DNA of 48,040 nucleotides from Clostridiales bacterium (GCA_029066805.1 JAIEFT010000034.1:1-48040); one strand, 5' to 3'; numbered from the stretch's first letter, positions 26,702 through 35,074 are shown. The notes: generated by a model not told the origin, from the sequence alone. Numbers and translations are program-made.

Positions 26702-27868
26702 TTATTGTACCACCGAATTATATAGAGACAAATACTCGTCGCAAAAGTCTTTTGTGTTTTTTACGTCTTTTACTGTCAAATTGCTTTCCAAAAGCTTTAT
26801 CACCGATTGCAGATCGCCGCGCGGCACAACATTTTCGGTCGGCACACTCTCGCCGCTTCCGCCCGTTGCATATGTGATAACGGGCGTGCCGCAAGCCTGC
26901 GCCTCTAAATTAACGGTCGGGTAATTATCCTCGTATGTCGGATTAAACAACACGTCCGCCGCCGTATATATCTCGGCAAGCTCGCTAACGTTGTTAGTAC
27001 GCTTAATACCTATTACATTTTCGGGCAACTCGGCAAGCTGTGCGTCGGATAACCCCACTAACACTATTCTATATTTATCGTCCAATATCTTCGCCAAACG
27101 AATGAAATCGTTTAATCCTTTGCGTTCTTCCCAAACGCCCGCAACGCCCAATATAACGGTCTTTCCGTCTAAACCGTAGCGCGATTTAAAGTCGCCGTTC
27201 GTCGGCTTGAACACCTCAATATCCACTCCGTTTGCAATAACGTTTACCGGATATTCGCGTAAGAATGAATTGCCGACCAAATCTTTGAGCCACTGCGACG
27301 GACTGACTATTGTCAGATTGTCAACATCTGTAAAACACGCTTTTTTGCGCAAGTAATTCTTTTTGGAATTATCAAAAACCAAGCTTACCGGATATTGTTT
27401 TTTCTGCGGGCAATGCTCACAGCCCGTCTTCCACTTTTCACACCCCGACATATCGAAATACGGACAATGTCCGGTAAAAGTCCAACAATCGTGAAGCGTC
27501 CAAACCATCGGCTTGTTTGCTTGTTTCAAGTAATCAAATAGTACTTTGATATTCAAGTAATACCCGTGCAGATTGTGCAAATGTATTATATCGGGGTCAT
27601 ACGTTTTTATCCACTTTATAAATTTAGCCGTTGCTCGCCGCGAATAAAAACCTGATTTATCAAATATGCGCGACAGCCCCGCATGTAAATTTACTCCAAA
27701 GTCCGAGCCTATCCTGACTGCGTATTTTTCAAACCGAGTAGGCACGGCTTCCCTTCCGTATGCGATCTTACACTCATGCCCGTTGTTTTCAAGCTCTTGC
27801 GCTATATCGGTGCAGATACGCCCGGTGCTCCTTATTCCGCACACGGAATTTATCATTAGGACTTTCAC
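26702..27868 (-). CDS. Family 4 glycosyltransferase
   Basis: A 388-residue GT-B enzyme. The N-terminal half begins VKVLMINSVCGIRSTGRIC and includes HLHNLHGYYLN and the Cys/His-rich stretch HDCWTFTGHCPYFDMSGC, seen in one GT4 branch near colanic-acid-type transferases. The C-terminal half has VAGVWEERKGLNDFIRLA and NPTYEDNYPTVNLEAQACG, the retaining-GT nucleotide-sugar site. The start is the GTG at 27868: GTGA overlaps the previous stop and GAGGTG lies eight bases upstream. A 51-codon in-frame extension exists but overlaps the preceding gene. Donor sugar unknown. Confidence 0.88.
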   Translation of the reverse strand: MKVLMINSVCGIRSTGRICTDIAQELENNGHECKIAYGREAVPTRFEKYAVRIGSDFGVNLHAGLSRIFDKSGFYSRRATAKFIKWIKTYDPDIIHLHNLHGYYLNIKVLFDYLKQANKPMVWTLHDCWTFTGHCPYFDMSGCEKWKTGCEHCPQKKQYPVSLVFDNSKKNYLRKKACFTDVDNLTIVSPSQWLKDLVGNSFLREYPVNVIANGVDIEVFKPTNGDFKSRYGLDGKTVILGVAGVWEERKGLNDFIRLAKILDDKYRIVLVGLSDAQLAELPENVIGIKRTNNVSELAEIYTAADVLFNPTYEDNYPTVNLEAQACGTPVITYATGGSGESVPTENVVPRGDLQSVIKLLESNLTVKDVKNTKDFCDEYLSLYNSVVQ

Positions 27869-29064
27869 TCGAAACACCTCGAAATTGTTTCGTAGCACGC
27901 CGCAACGGAAAATTCCTCGTTGAGTAGTTTTTTGGAATTGTCCTTCTTGTCGTTTGCCTCTGCAATCGCTTGCTTCACGGTTAAAGTAAAATCTTGCACG
28001 TCGTTGCTCGCGCACTTCCACCCGAAGTTATTATCTACTATAATGTTGCCTACGTCGGTGTTGGCATCGGTACATGCCAAAACGGGTAGTCCCGCTTGCA
28101 TATATGACAACAGTCTCGACGGGAAATTGGGCACTGTAAATCTGTAATCAAGGAAAATCATACCGACGTCGCACGCGGCAAGCATTCCGTCAAAATCCTC
28201 GCGCGGTAAACGCTGTAACAGTTTAACATTATTCGGCTTTTCCGTATCTACAAAGTTTTGCAGCATATTGAACTCAGTGCCGTCGCCCACTATAAAGAAG
28301 TACGCCGAAGCATTATCCTCCTGCGCCTTTAAGCACTCTATAATAAACGGAATATCTTGGGGCTTGCCCAAGTTACCGCCGTAAACAAAAACAGTCTTGT
28401 CTTGCGGAATGCCGTACTTGTCACGCATAGCCTTGATATCTTCGTCCGACAAAGCAACGTCGACCGACTGAATACTGTTAGGAACAATCGTAATTCGCTC
28501 ACTATTTAATTGAGGATTATTCGATAAAATATAATCTTTGTTTGCTTTGCTCATACACCCGATATAATCGGTGCTTGAGTACATCTTTTTTTCCTTCTTG
28601 CGGAAATGCCGATAGACAAAACCCATTATTCCGCTCGTTTTCATCATTCCGATATCTACAGCGTTCTGCGGAAAAATGTCTTTCATCAACAAATAGTAAA
28701 TCGCCCCGTCGCGCTTTTTAAAGTACATCGATGTTTTGGCATAGCACAAATTGGAACACATGTTTACGATCAGATCGAACTTAACGCCGTTCGCGAATTT
28801 TTTAACGGCTTTGATAGTATGTTTTTCCAAAGACAGAAGATTTATCACCTTTTTTATTTTTCCCGTCTTTTGGATTTGACCGTTTTTGACTTTGATAATA
28901 TGCGCGCCGTTGTCATCCGTAAACGCACAAGTATCTTCCTTGCGCGTGGGCGTTACGGTATAAACATTGTGCCCGCGCTCTACAAACTCACGCACAAGAT
29001 CGGCATATATATAACCACTATTGCTGTTTGCTATTTCATAAAGAGATAAAAATAGAATGTTCAT
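27865..29064 (-). CDS. Family 4 glycosyltransferase, WbuB-like
   Basis: A 399-residue GT-B enzyme starting MNILFLSLYEIANSNSGYIY. The donor half has VYGGNLGKPQDIPFIIECL and FPSRLLSYMQAGLPVLACTD. The pattern recalls WbuB, an L-fucosaminyltransferase of O-antigen loci, which would fit the UDP-L-FucNAc genes in this operon; that link is suggestive only. Two Cys-containing loops (MCSNLCYAKT) are present in the acceptor domain. A GGAG lies 15 bases before the ATG, longer than usual, in a short gap left by a broken epimerase gene. Confidence 0.87.
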   Translation of the reverse strand: MNILFLSLYEIANSNSGYIYADLVREFVERGHNVYTVTPTRKEDTCAFTDDNGAHIIKVKNGQIQKTGKIKKVINLLSLEKHTIKAVKKFANGVKFDLIVNMCSNLCYAKTSMYFKKRDGAIYYLLMKDIFPQNAVDIGMMKTSGIMGFVYRHFRKKEKKMYSSTDYIGCMSKANKDYILSNNPQLNSERITIVPNSIQSVDVALSDEDIKAMRDKYGIPQDKTVFVYGGNLGKPQDIPFIIECLKAQEDNASAYFFIVGDGTEFNMLQNFVDTEKPNNVKLLQRLPREDFDGMLAACDVGMIFLDYRFTVPNFPSRLLSYMQAGLPVLACTDANTDVGNIIVDNNFGWKCASNDVQDFTLTVKQAIAEANDKKDNSKKLLNEEFSVAACYETISRCFE

Positions 29065-29091
29065 TTGCGTTTATATATACTCCTTTTAAAC

Positions 29092-29139
29092 CTATATTCC
29101 GATATAGCTGTTTGCGCCTGTTATTAAAACTTTTTTCAT
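29092..29139 (-). pseudogene. 15-codon remnant of an NAD-dependent epimerase gene
   Basis: An ATG overlapping the sugar-transferase stop (ATGA) opens a frame reading MKKVLITGANSYIGI and then TAG. This is the exact start of an SDR/epimerase-type protein with its Rossmann TGAxxxIG motif. The remainder of such a gene (about 300 codons) is absent and the next glycosyltransferase begins 28 bases later. It looks like the stump of a replaced gene that still keeps its translational coupling. Confidence 0.7.
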
Positions 29140-29882
29140 TCTTCTGTTTCTTCGGTAACGGTAGCGGTTTCGGTTATGGATTCTTCGTCCGGCTCTTCAC
29201 TATTATCTTGAAAATCGATATTATCGTCAGAGACTTCTTCAGTAGCAGCCGCTTCACTTTCGTTGTCAATATCGATATTCTCATGCTTATGAAGCTCGCC
29301 TGTACCGCCCTCGACTACACCCTCATGTTTAAACACGGCTTTTATCGTTCCGAAAAAGCATTTGCAATCAAAGGCAAAACTCAGTTTTTCCACATACTCG
29401 CCGTCAAGCGCCGCTTTGACGGGGATTTCAAGCTCATCACGCCCGTTGATCTGCGCCCAGCCCGTGAGCCCGGGTTTAATATTGTTTGCGCCGTATTTAT
29501 CGCGCTCAGCTATCAAATCGTCCTGATTCCAGAGTGCGGGGCGCGGACCGATTATACTCATTTTGCCAATTAGGATATTCCAAATTTGCGGCAATTCGTC
29601 AATTGACGTCTTACGCAAAATTTTGCCAAATCGCGTGATATACTGCTCCGGGTTTTCAAGTAAATGCGTCGGAATATCAGGCGTTTTGGTTTTCATCGTT
29701 CTAAATTTGATCAGTCGGAACAACTTTTTATTCTTCCCGACGCGCTTTTGAGTAAAGAAAATCGGACCGGGATCGTCAATAAAAATTATTATCCCGAAAA
29801 TTATAAAAAACGGGAACAGTATGATTGAGCCGATCAATGACAATATAAAATCGAATATTCTTTTGAAAAAATGCTTATACAT
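29136..29882 (-). CDS. Undecaprenyl-phosphate sugar-1-phosphate transferase (initiating enzyme)
   Basis: This enzyme starts the repeat unit by loading a sugar phosphate on the lipid carrier. The 248-residue protein has the short (monotopic/PglC-like) form: a hydrophobic hairpin at about 13-36, then DPGPIFFTQKRVGKN, FRLIKFRTMK, TSIDELPQIWNIL and MSIIGPRP, and KPGLTGWAQINGRDE. The last 50 residues are an acidic low-complexity tail not normally seen in the family. It is the first gene of the operon, about 315 bases downstream of the promoter. GAGGA lies eight bases before the ATG. The sugar could be a UDP-linked hexose or a 6-deoxy-N-acetyl sugar. Confidence 0.93.
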   Translation of the reverse strand: MYKHFFKRIFDFILSLIGSIILFPFFIIFGIIIFIDDPGPIFFTQKRVGKNKKLFRLIKFRTMKTKTPDIPTHLLENPEQYITRFGKILRKTSIDELPQIWNILIGKMSIIGPRPALWNQDDLIAERDKYGANNIKPGLTGWAQINGRDELEIPVKAALDGEYVEKLSFAFDCKCFFGTIKAVFKHEGVVEGGTGELHKHENIDIDNESEAAATEEVSDDNIDFQDNSEEPDEESITETATVTEETEE

Positions 29883-30203
29883 TACTATCCGTCCTCAAAC
29901 ACTGACTTCGCTATATTTGAGTTTTTTCGTAGGCATAAAACCGATATTCCGCCAGGCAAGTCCGCAATCGAGTTGTTCAATACAACAAAATACGCCGTTG
30001 CATATCACAAACCCAATCTACCGCCTAATTTTTCGTGTGCTTCGCCAATTCGAGTATAAAAGCATACTCGAATTTGTCTTTGGTATATCCACCGAAGCTA
30101 CTGCCGAGATCAAGCCTACGAGCATTTACTTCGGTTTCATGTCGGTGAAGCGCACCGTCGCAAACGTACGCCTAAGGTAAAAAGGCACACATTTACAAAT
30201 CTC
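29883..30203 (-). promoter_or_regulatory. Long 5' leader of the polysaccharide operon
   Basis: About 315 bases separate the promoter from the first gene. On the minus strand the leader holds a CGGTG-CGCTT-CACCG hairpin, an 11-bp stem (30047-30057 with 30064-30074), a GTTGT-ATTGA-ACAAC hairpin and a possible 13-codon reading frame, MPTKKLKYSEVSV (29895-29936), whose stop overlaps the ribosome site of the sugar-transferase gene. No known riboswitch was recognised. Leaders of this size before long polysaccharide operons often act in antitermination, which is inference here. Confidence 0.5.
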
Positions 30204-30232
30204 ATTATACATTATTGTTTGCAGAATTGCAA
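30204..30232 (-). promoter_or_regulatory. Sigma-A promoter of the polysaccharide operon
   Basis: Minus strand: TTGCAA (30227-30232), a 17-base spacer, TATAAT (30204-30209). It is the only clear promoter seen for the 17-gene run. The rest of the gap, 30233-30430, serves sigG on the other strand; no sigma-F-type site could be recognised there. Confidence 0.75.
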
Positions 30233-30430
30233 TAGATTAACAGAAAAATTAAAGCTAAATGCATAATTTTTATACTCTGCCGATTTTAACAACAATATTC
30301 GTGTAATCGTGTTAGACCGTTTCGCGGTTTATCGACGATATTCTCGCTAAAGGCGTCGATATTGCCGAATATTACCACTCCGAGATAGCCAAACTTAAAT
30401 TTGACATCACGACAAAAGAGGTATTTACTC

Positions 30431-31198
30431 ATGAAAACACGCGTAGATATTTGCGGGCTGGACACGTCCACCCTACCCAAGCTGAAACACGAAGAAATGA
30501 TGGAGCTTATCGTAAAAGCGCAAAACGGCGACGAAGCCGCGCGCGAGCTTTTTGTAATGGCGAATCTGCGCCTTGTGCTGTCCGTAACACAACGGTTTGC
30601 TCAAAAAAAGCAGAGCGTGGACGACATATTCCAGGTCGGTTGCATCGGGCTTATAAAGGCTATGCAGAACTTCAATGTAAGCTACAACTTACGCTTTTCC
30701 ACATACGCCGTGCCTATGATTATAGGCGAAATACGTAGGTTTTTACGCGACTGCTCCCCGCTTCGAGTTTCGCGGTCGGTGCGCGACACGGCGTACCACG
30801 CGCTGCAAGCACGCCAACAGATAGAACACGACACCGGCGACACGGCAACGCTTGACGATATTGCCGCCGCGCTCAATATTCCCGTTTCCGAAGTTGTATA
30901 TGCACTCGACGGGATTTCCGACCCTGTATCGCTGTTTGAACCGATATACCACGACGGCGACGACACGGTATTGGTTATGGATCAGCTTGCCGACAGCGCC
31001 GACGAGAATCGCTTGAGCAAAATAGACATCGACGACGCGATCGAACATCTTAGCGAACGCGAACGCAAAATACTGATGATGCGATTCTACGACGGCAAAA
31101 CACAAATGGAGGTCAGCAAGGAAATCGGCATATCGCAGGCGCAAGTAAGCCGCCTCGAAAAAACCGCCATCGCCGCCATTCACAACAAAGTTATGTAA
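30431..31198 (+). CDS. sigG: Sporulation sigma factor SigG
   Basis: Sigma-G drives late forespore transcription. The 255-residue protein begins MKTRVDICGLDTSTLPKL, the typical sigma-G N-terminus, and has region 2 (LRLVLSVTQRF; DDIFQVGCIGLIKAMQNF; FSTYAVPMIIGEIRRFLRD), region 3 (DPVSLFEPIYHDG) and region 4 (RFYDGKTQMEVSKEIGISQAQVSRLEK). AGAGGT lies nine bases before the ATG; an upstream in-frame Met gives an unlikely longer form. Usually sigG follows sigE on the same strand; here it is inverted, and the two genes end 18 bases apart. Confidence 0.97.
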   Translation: MKTRVDICGLDTSTLPKLKHEEMMELIVKAQNGDEAARELFVMANLRLVLSVTQRFAQKKQSVDDIFQVGCIGLIKAMQNFNVSYNLRFSTYAVPMIIGEIRRFLRDCSPLRVSRSVRDTAYHALQARQQIEHDTGDTATLDDIAAALNIPVSEVVYALDGISDPVSLFEPIYHDGDDTVLVMDQLADSADENRLSKIDIDDAIEHLSERERKILMMRFYDGKTQMEVSKEIGISQAQVSRLEKTAIAAIHNKVM

Positions 31199-31216
31199 CT
31201 TGCTTTATATATTCGA

Positions 31217-31924
31217 TTATATTTGCAAGGCTTTTGAAATATCTTTTTTGAGCCTATATATAATCTTTTTTTCCAAACGCGAAATATACGATTGCGATAT
31301 GCCCAAGAGGTCGGCGACTTCCTTTTGGGTTTTTTCGCTCTTTCCGCCAAGTCCAAACCGCATTTGCATGATAACGCGCTCGCGACTGTTAAGCCGTTCC
31401 AACGCTTCGTTAAGCAATCTGCATTCGGCTTCGTTTTCCAGTTCCTTACCCACCGCGTCGGGGTCTGTGCCCAATATATCCGCCATTACAAGCTCGTTTC
31501 CGTCGGCGTCCACGTTGAGCGGCTCGTCCAACGATACTTCGGCACGTAGCCGCACCACTCGCCTTAAGTGCATGAGTATCTCGTTTTCTATACACCGCGA
31601 TGCGTACGTAGCAAGCTTGATATTCTTGTCCGAGTCGAATGAGTTTACCGCCTTGATAAGTCCCACCGTACCGATAGAAATCAAGTCCTCGACGTCCACA
31701 CCGGTATTGTCGAACTTGCGCGCTATATACACGACAAGCCTAAGATTGTGCTCAATCAGCAGCGCTTTGACGGTGGGGTCGGTTTTGAGCCGAGCGATAG
31801 CGTCCGCCTCCTCCTGCGGTTCGAGCGGGTGCGGTAAGCCCTCACCCGCAGTTATGTACTCAAGGTCGCAGTCGCTCTTTTTTAGCGCGCACTTAATAGC
31901 CGCAAGAATTGTCTTTAAAATCAT
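31217..31924 (-). CDS. sigE: Sporulation sigma factor SigE (pro-sigma-E)
   Basis: Sigma-E directs early mother-cell transcription. The 235-residue protein has a short hydrophobic and basic pro-sequence (about residues 1-20), then [17 protein letters not shown], region 2 ([32 protein letters not shown] split by the usual breaks; [20 protein letters not shown]), the [15 protein letters not shown] block and region 4 (MRFGLGG...[20 protein letters not shown]). The pro-sequence is shorter than the 27 residues of Bacillus. It overlaps spoIIGA as ATGA, so the processing protease and its substrate are made together. Confidence 0.97.
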   Translation of the reverse strand: MILKTILAAIKCALKKSDCDLEYITAGEGLPHPLEPQEEADAIARLKTDPTVKALLIEHNLRLVVYIARKFDNTGVDVEDLISIGTVGLIKAVNSFDSDKNIKLATYASRCIENEILMHLRRVVRLRAEVSLDEPLNVDADGNELVMADILGTDPDAVGKELENEAECRLLNEALERLNSRERVIMQMRFGLGGKSEKTQKEVADLLGISQSYISRLEKKIIYRLKKDISKALQI

Positions 31925-32745
31925 ACGCCCTCCGTCATCGCAGTAGGATTTAACAGCATTTCGTGCAAGTCGGAAAACCGCTTGCCCTGCCCGCCTACAA
32001 GTCCTACCATTGCATTTATTTTATGCCCGTGCCTGTCCGAATAGACCGTAATCGCCGTCGGTTCGACAAGATAAATTACAGTCTCGCCCGCAGGCGTGCG
32101 CGCCGTCATGGTGCGGAGCTTGGGCAAAGTTTTGGCAAACTTGACCGCCGCCGTGCCGTCCAGCTTTTCCGTAAACCTATCGATATCGGTTATGACCACC
32201 GGCAAACCCGAGCGCGCGTCGAACACACAGTTGCCGGTATCCAAAAACGCCGCAAACTTGAGCGTAGTGTCAAACACCGATACTTCCGTTCCGTACTCGT
32301 ACGGCGCGCGTGACATGGGCACGCGCATACGCTTTATGCAATACCGCACAGCCATGTAAGCTATCAATCCACACAGTAGCACTAAACATATGGGATAGCG
32401 CATAACAAACGCCTCAACGTTTTTTCCGCCGCACAGACACAGCATGACGGCATAGCACGCCCCGCCGAATGCAAACGTACAGCCCAAAAACATCACCGCC
32501 GCAACCAAAGCACGCGGGGTTTTGAAAAACATGATAAAACTAAGCACGACCCACAGCATAAGCTTGACGGCGAGCGATACAAGAATTCCGTCGATAAACG
32601 GATAAAATACCGCAACCGTCGTCCCAACTATCGCTGCGACCAAAAGCCGCCAAAGCTTTACACGATTGTGACACATCCGCGTTGCGGCAGAGCCCGCAAG
32701 GTATGTCAGTAAAAAATTATCTGCTATTACAAATTCTATGTACAT
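31921..32745 (-). CDS. spoIIGA: Pro-sigma-E processing protease SpoIIGA
   Basis: SpoIIGA is a membrane aspartic protease that cleaves pro-sigma-E. The 274-residue protein starts [18 protein letters not shown] and has five hydrophobic segments up to about residue 140. The protease domain follows, with the catalytic motif FLDTGNCV near residue 172 and LPVVITDID. Length is slightly shorter than the Bacillus protein. GAGGTTT precedes the ATG. The promoter upstream has a weak -35 flanked by Spo0A-like boxes, as expected for this operon. Confidence 0.95.
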   Translation of the reverse strand: MYIEFVIADNFLLTYLAGSAATRMCHNRVKLWRLLVAAIVGTTVAVFYPFIDGILVSLAVKLMLWVVLSFIMFFKTPRALVAAVMFLGCTFAFGGACYAVMLCLCGGKNVEAFVMRYPICLVLLCGLIAYMAVRYCIKRMRVPMSRAPYEYGTEVSVFDTTLKFAAFLDTGNCVFDARSGLPVVITDIDRFTEKLDGTAAVKFAKTLPKLRTMTARTPAGETVIYLVEPTAITVYSDRHGHKINAMVGLVGGQGKRFSDLHEMLLNPTAMTEGV

Positions 32746-32766
32746 GCCGTAAACCTCAATAGCGAC

Positions 32767-32795
32767 ATTGTAGCAGAACCAATTTGCATTGTCTT
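32767..32795 (-). promoter_or_regulatory. Promoter of spoIIGA-sigE
   Basis: Minus strand: AAGACA (32790-32795), a 17-base spacer, TACAAT (32767-32772). The poor -35 would fit an activator-dependent promoter. Confidence 0.5.
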
Positions 32796-32803
32796 TCCCA
32801 TTA

Positions 32804-32852
32804 TGTCGAAACGCTTAACACTTTTTAAAACTTATCCGCCTATTTTGTCAAA
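32804..32852. promoter_or_regulatory. Two candidate Spo0A boxes
   Basis: TGTCGAA at 32804-32810 is a perfect 0A box and lies eight bases upstream of the spoIIGA -35. TGTCAAA at 32846-32852 differs by one base and has the same orientation, 42 bases away (four helical turns). Phosphorylated Spo0A activates this operon in Bacillus. Confidence 0.5.
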
Positions 32853-32934
32853 TGCAATTCCGATAATTTTCCGCATAAAAAAATCACTCATGCTGTGTTT
32901 TGTATATGGATAAAAAGCAATGATAAAATAATCC

Positions 32935-32963
32935 TTGCTTTTTCTTTTTGAATTTGATATAAT
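32935..32963 (+). promoter_or_regulatory. Sigma-A promoter of the CPBP protease gene
   Basis: TTGCTT (32935-32940), a 17-base spacer, TATAAT (32958-32963), about 37 bases before the ATG, with GGAGAAAG as ribosome site. Confidence 0.7.
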
Positions 32964-33000
32964 GACCATACGATAAACAGTATCTTAACGGAGAAAGACT

Positions 33001-33684
33001 ATGGAAGATAAGAAAGAATCAATATTCCCTGTAAATGCCGATAGTAAATCGTCTGTCATAATATTTCTCATTGCATTAACGTTGATTTTTGGATTGACGT
33101 TTTCGCTTTGGGGAATATGGCTGATCGAAATATATGCAGTGAGAATGTGCCTTACGTTGCTCGTGATTGCGTCGTTTGCGGTAGTCGCCTTTGTTGCTAT
33201 GAAGCTAACGGCGCAGGAAAGCAAACTGCTGCCCACTAAAAACAGATTGTGGCTACAAATCCTGATCGGACTTGCGATTGCCGCAGTGTTATGCCTATTG
33301 ATGGGAATTGTTCCGATTTTATGCGGCACAAGCATCGTCGGTTCTCATACAGACCCGTCCGCAGGCTATTTGGCAATTTCAGCCGTACAAGATATTCTTT
33401 TTGTGGGTGTGTGCGAGGAAATCGCTTTTCGCGGTTATGTACAGAATCAGTTTGAAATTTGGTTAAAAAAATGCAAATGGCTTGCGCCGCTGATAGCCGC
33501 CGTATTGTTCGGACTGTGGCATATAATCAACGGAAGTCTGATTCAAGTGCTTTTCACTACTCTTGCCGGTTGTGTGTTTGGATATTTCAAATATTTTGTA
33601 AAAGACTGCTCACTGTTATCGGTGATCATTGCACACGGACTATATGATTTTTCTTTAGTGCTTTTAACTTGCTTTATGCTATAG
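33001..33684 (+). CDS. CPBP-family intramembrane metalloprotease
   Basis: A 227-residue membrane protein with about seven hydrophobic segments. The Abi/CPBP glutamate motif EEIAFRGYVQNQF lies near residue 140, and the two histidine motifs are in FGLWHIINGS and the final IIAHGLYDFS. Members cleave prenylated or small membrane peptides, or act in bacteriocin immunity; the substrate here is unknown. It is a single-gene unit on the plus strand with its own promoter and terminator. It splits what would otherwise be a continuous ftsZ to spoIIGA neighbourhood. Confidence 0.9.
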   Translation: MEDKKESIFPVNADSKSSVIIFLIALTLIFGLTFSLWGIWLIEIYAVRMCLTLLVIASFAVVAFVAMKLTAQESKLLPTKNRLWLQILIGLAIAAVLCLLMGIVPILCGTSIVGSHTDPSAGYLAISAVQDILFVGVCEEIAFRGYVQNQFEIWLKKCKWLAPLIAAVLFGLWHIINGSLIQVLFTTLAGCVFGYFKYFVKDCSLLSVIIAHGLYDFSLVLLTCFML

Positions 33685-33726
33685 TTAATCAAAATTTCAA
33701 TTTATCACTCTAAACATTAAAAATGT

Positions 33727-33765
33727 ATAGCCCACTATACTTCACTTAAGAAGTTAGTGGGCTAT
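33727..33765. terminator. Bidirectional terminator between the CPBP gene and ftsZ
   Basis: ATAGCCCACTA pairs with TAGTGGGCTAT, continued by ACTTC/GAAGT around a six-base loop. The plus reading continues TGTTTT and the minus reading ends ACATTTTT. It serves the two convergent genes. Confidence 0.8.
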
Positions 33766-33829
33766 TGTTTTCATCATAATAAAACTCTTTATAAAAACAC
33801 CCTTTACGGGTGATTCTTATTTAAATTGA

Positions 33830-35068
33830 TTATCCGCGGCGTTTGCGAAGCTTATCCAACCACGACAAGTCGTTGTCGTCGTCCATACTGACGTAGCCGT
33901 TGTCAGGTCTTTGCGGCTGAACGGGTTGTTGCGGGCGCGGCGGCTGTTGTACGGGCTGTTGCGGCTGATACGCGCCTGCAAACAGCGGCGGCACATTATT
34001 GCCACCCTGCGGGGCTGCTTGATGCTGTGCCGGCTGTTGCGTACCCAAAGGCTGCAAAGCGGGTCGAGCGGGCTGTTGCGACTGCCCTGCTCCGCCGGCT
34101 ACGCGATTAAAGCCCGTTGCAATAATAGTGACCTGTAACTGGTCTTTCAATTCCGGGACGATCGCGTGTCCAAACACGATATTGGCTTCCTTAGCGCAGA
34201 TGTCGCGCACAAGCTCGACGGCCTGCGACACCTCGTTCATCTTGACTTCTCTGCCCTCTATCTGAACGATCGCGCGAGTTGCGCCCTCAATCGAAGTGTC
34301 GAGTACCGTGTTGTTTACCGCGCGCTTAACGGCTTCCACAGCGCGGTTAGTGCCGCTTGCTCTGCCTATAGCCATAATTGCGTCGCCGCCGTCCTCAAGC
34401 ACGGTATGTATATCGGCAAAGTCGACGTTGATTTTGCCGGGGTTGACGATTATATCGGTAAGCGCCTGCACGCCCTGGCGCAGGATGTCGTCGGCGTACT
34501 TAAACGCTTCCTGTGTGGTCAAATCCTTAGCGACAGCAGCAAGCCGTTCGTTGGGAACAATTATAATAGAGTCCACAAACTTGCGTAGGTTTGCAATGCC
34601 CTCTATAGCGTTGCGCATGCGAACTTCGCCCTCGAACTTAAACGGCGTTGTTACAAACGCTACGACAAGCTTATCAAGGTTGTGCGCAATCTCGGCAATA
34701 ACGGGCGCTGCACCCGTGCCTGTTCCGCCGCCCATACCCGCGGTGATAAACACCAAATCCATGTCCTTGATGAGTTTGGTAAGCGTTTCGCGGCATTCCT
34801 CGGCGGCGAGCCTGCCCTTTTCGGGGTTCGCGCCCGCACCGTAGCCCTTGGTTATGTTAGAACCGATCTGGACTCTGCGCGTAGCCTTAGAAATACGAAG
34901 CGCTTGCTTATCGGTATTGATCGCCATGAAAACGTTGACCTTTACCTGCGCTTCAATCATATTATCAACAGCGTTGCTGCCACCGCCGCCAACGCCGACT
35001 ATCATTACTTTTACCGGCGAATTGGAATTGTCGTCAAGAAAATTCGCACCGTTCTGCATTTCCGCCAT
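33830..35068 (-). CDS. ftsZ: Cell division GTPase FtsZ
   Basis: FtsZ forms the cytokinetic ring. The 412-residue protein has the nucleotide loop GVGGGGSNAV (25-34), the tubulin signature GGGTGTGAAP (about 112-121) and the T7-loop NVDFADIHTVL. After residue 320 comes a Pro/Gln-rich linker of about 75 residues. The C-terminal peptide reads DNDLSWLDKLRKRRG, which differs from the common DIPxFLR(R/N) form by having Trp-Leu-Asp in its centre. AAAGGAG precedes the ATG. It follows ftsA after six bases. Confidence 0.97.
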   Translation of the reverse strand: MAEMQNGANFLDDNSNSPVKVMIVGVGGGGSNAVDNMIEAQVKVNVFMAINTDKQALRISKATRRVQIGSNITKGYGAGANPEKGRLAAEECRETLTKLIKDMDLVFITAGMGGGTGTGAAPVIAEIAHNLDKLVVAFVTTPFKFEGEVRMRNAIEGIANLRKFVDSIIIVPNERLAAVAKDLTTQEAFKYADDILRQGVQALTDIIVNPGKINVDFADIHTVLEDGGDAIMAIGRASGTNRAVEAVKRAVNNTVLDTSIEGATRAIVQIEGREVKMNEVSQAVELVRDICAKEANIVFGHAIVPELKDQLQVTIIATGFNRVAGGAGQSQQPARPALQPLGTQQPAQHQAAPQGGNNVPPLFAGAYQPQQPVQQPPRPQQPVQPQRPDNGYVSMDDDNDLSWLDKLRKRRG

Positions 35069-35074
35069 ACCTAC

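Noticed and set aside
30261-30290. GCATA element upstream of sigG as a sigma-F promoter
   Set aside because: No matching -10 (GGnnAnAnT) at the right distance.
30317-30430. An open, protein-like frame before sigG (reading RFIDDILAKGVDIAEYYHSE)
   Set aside because: It follows a stop codon, has no usable start codon and runs into the sigG sequence in another frame; probably chance or a decayed gene.
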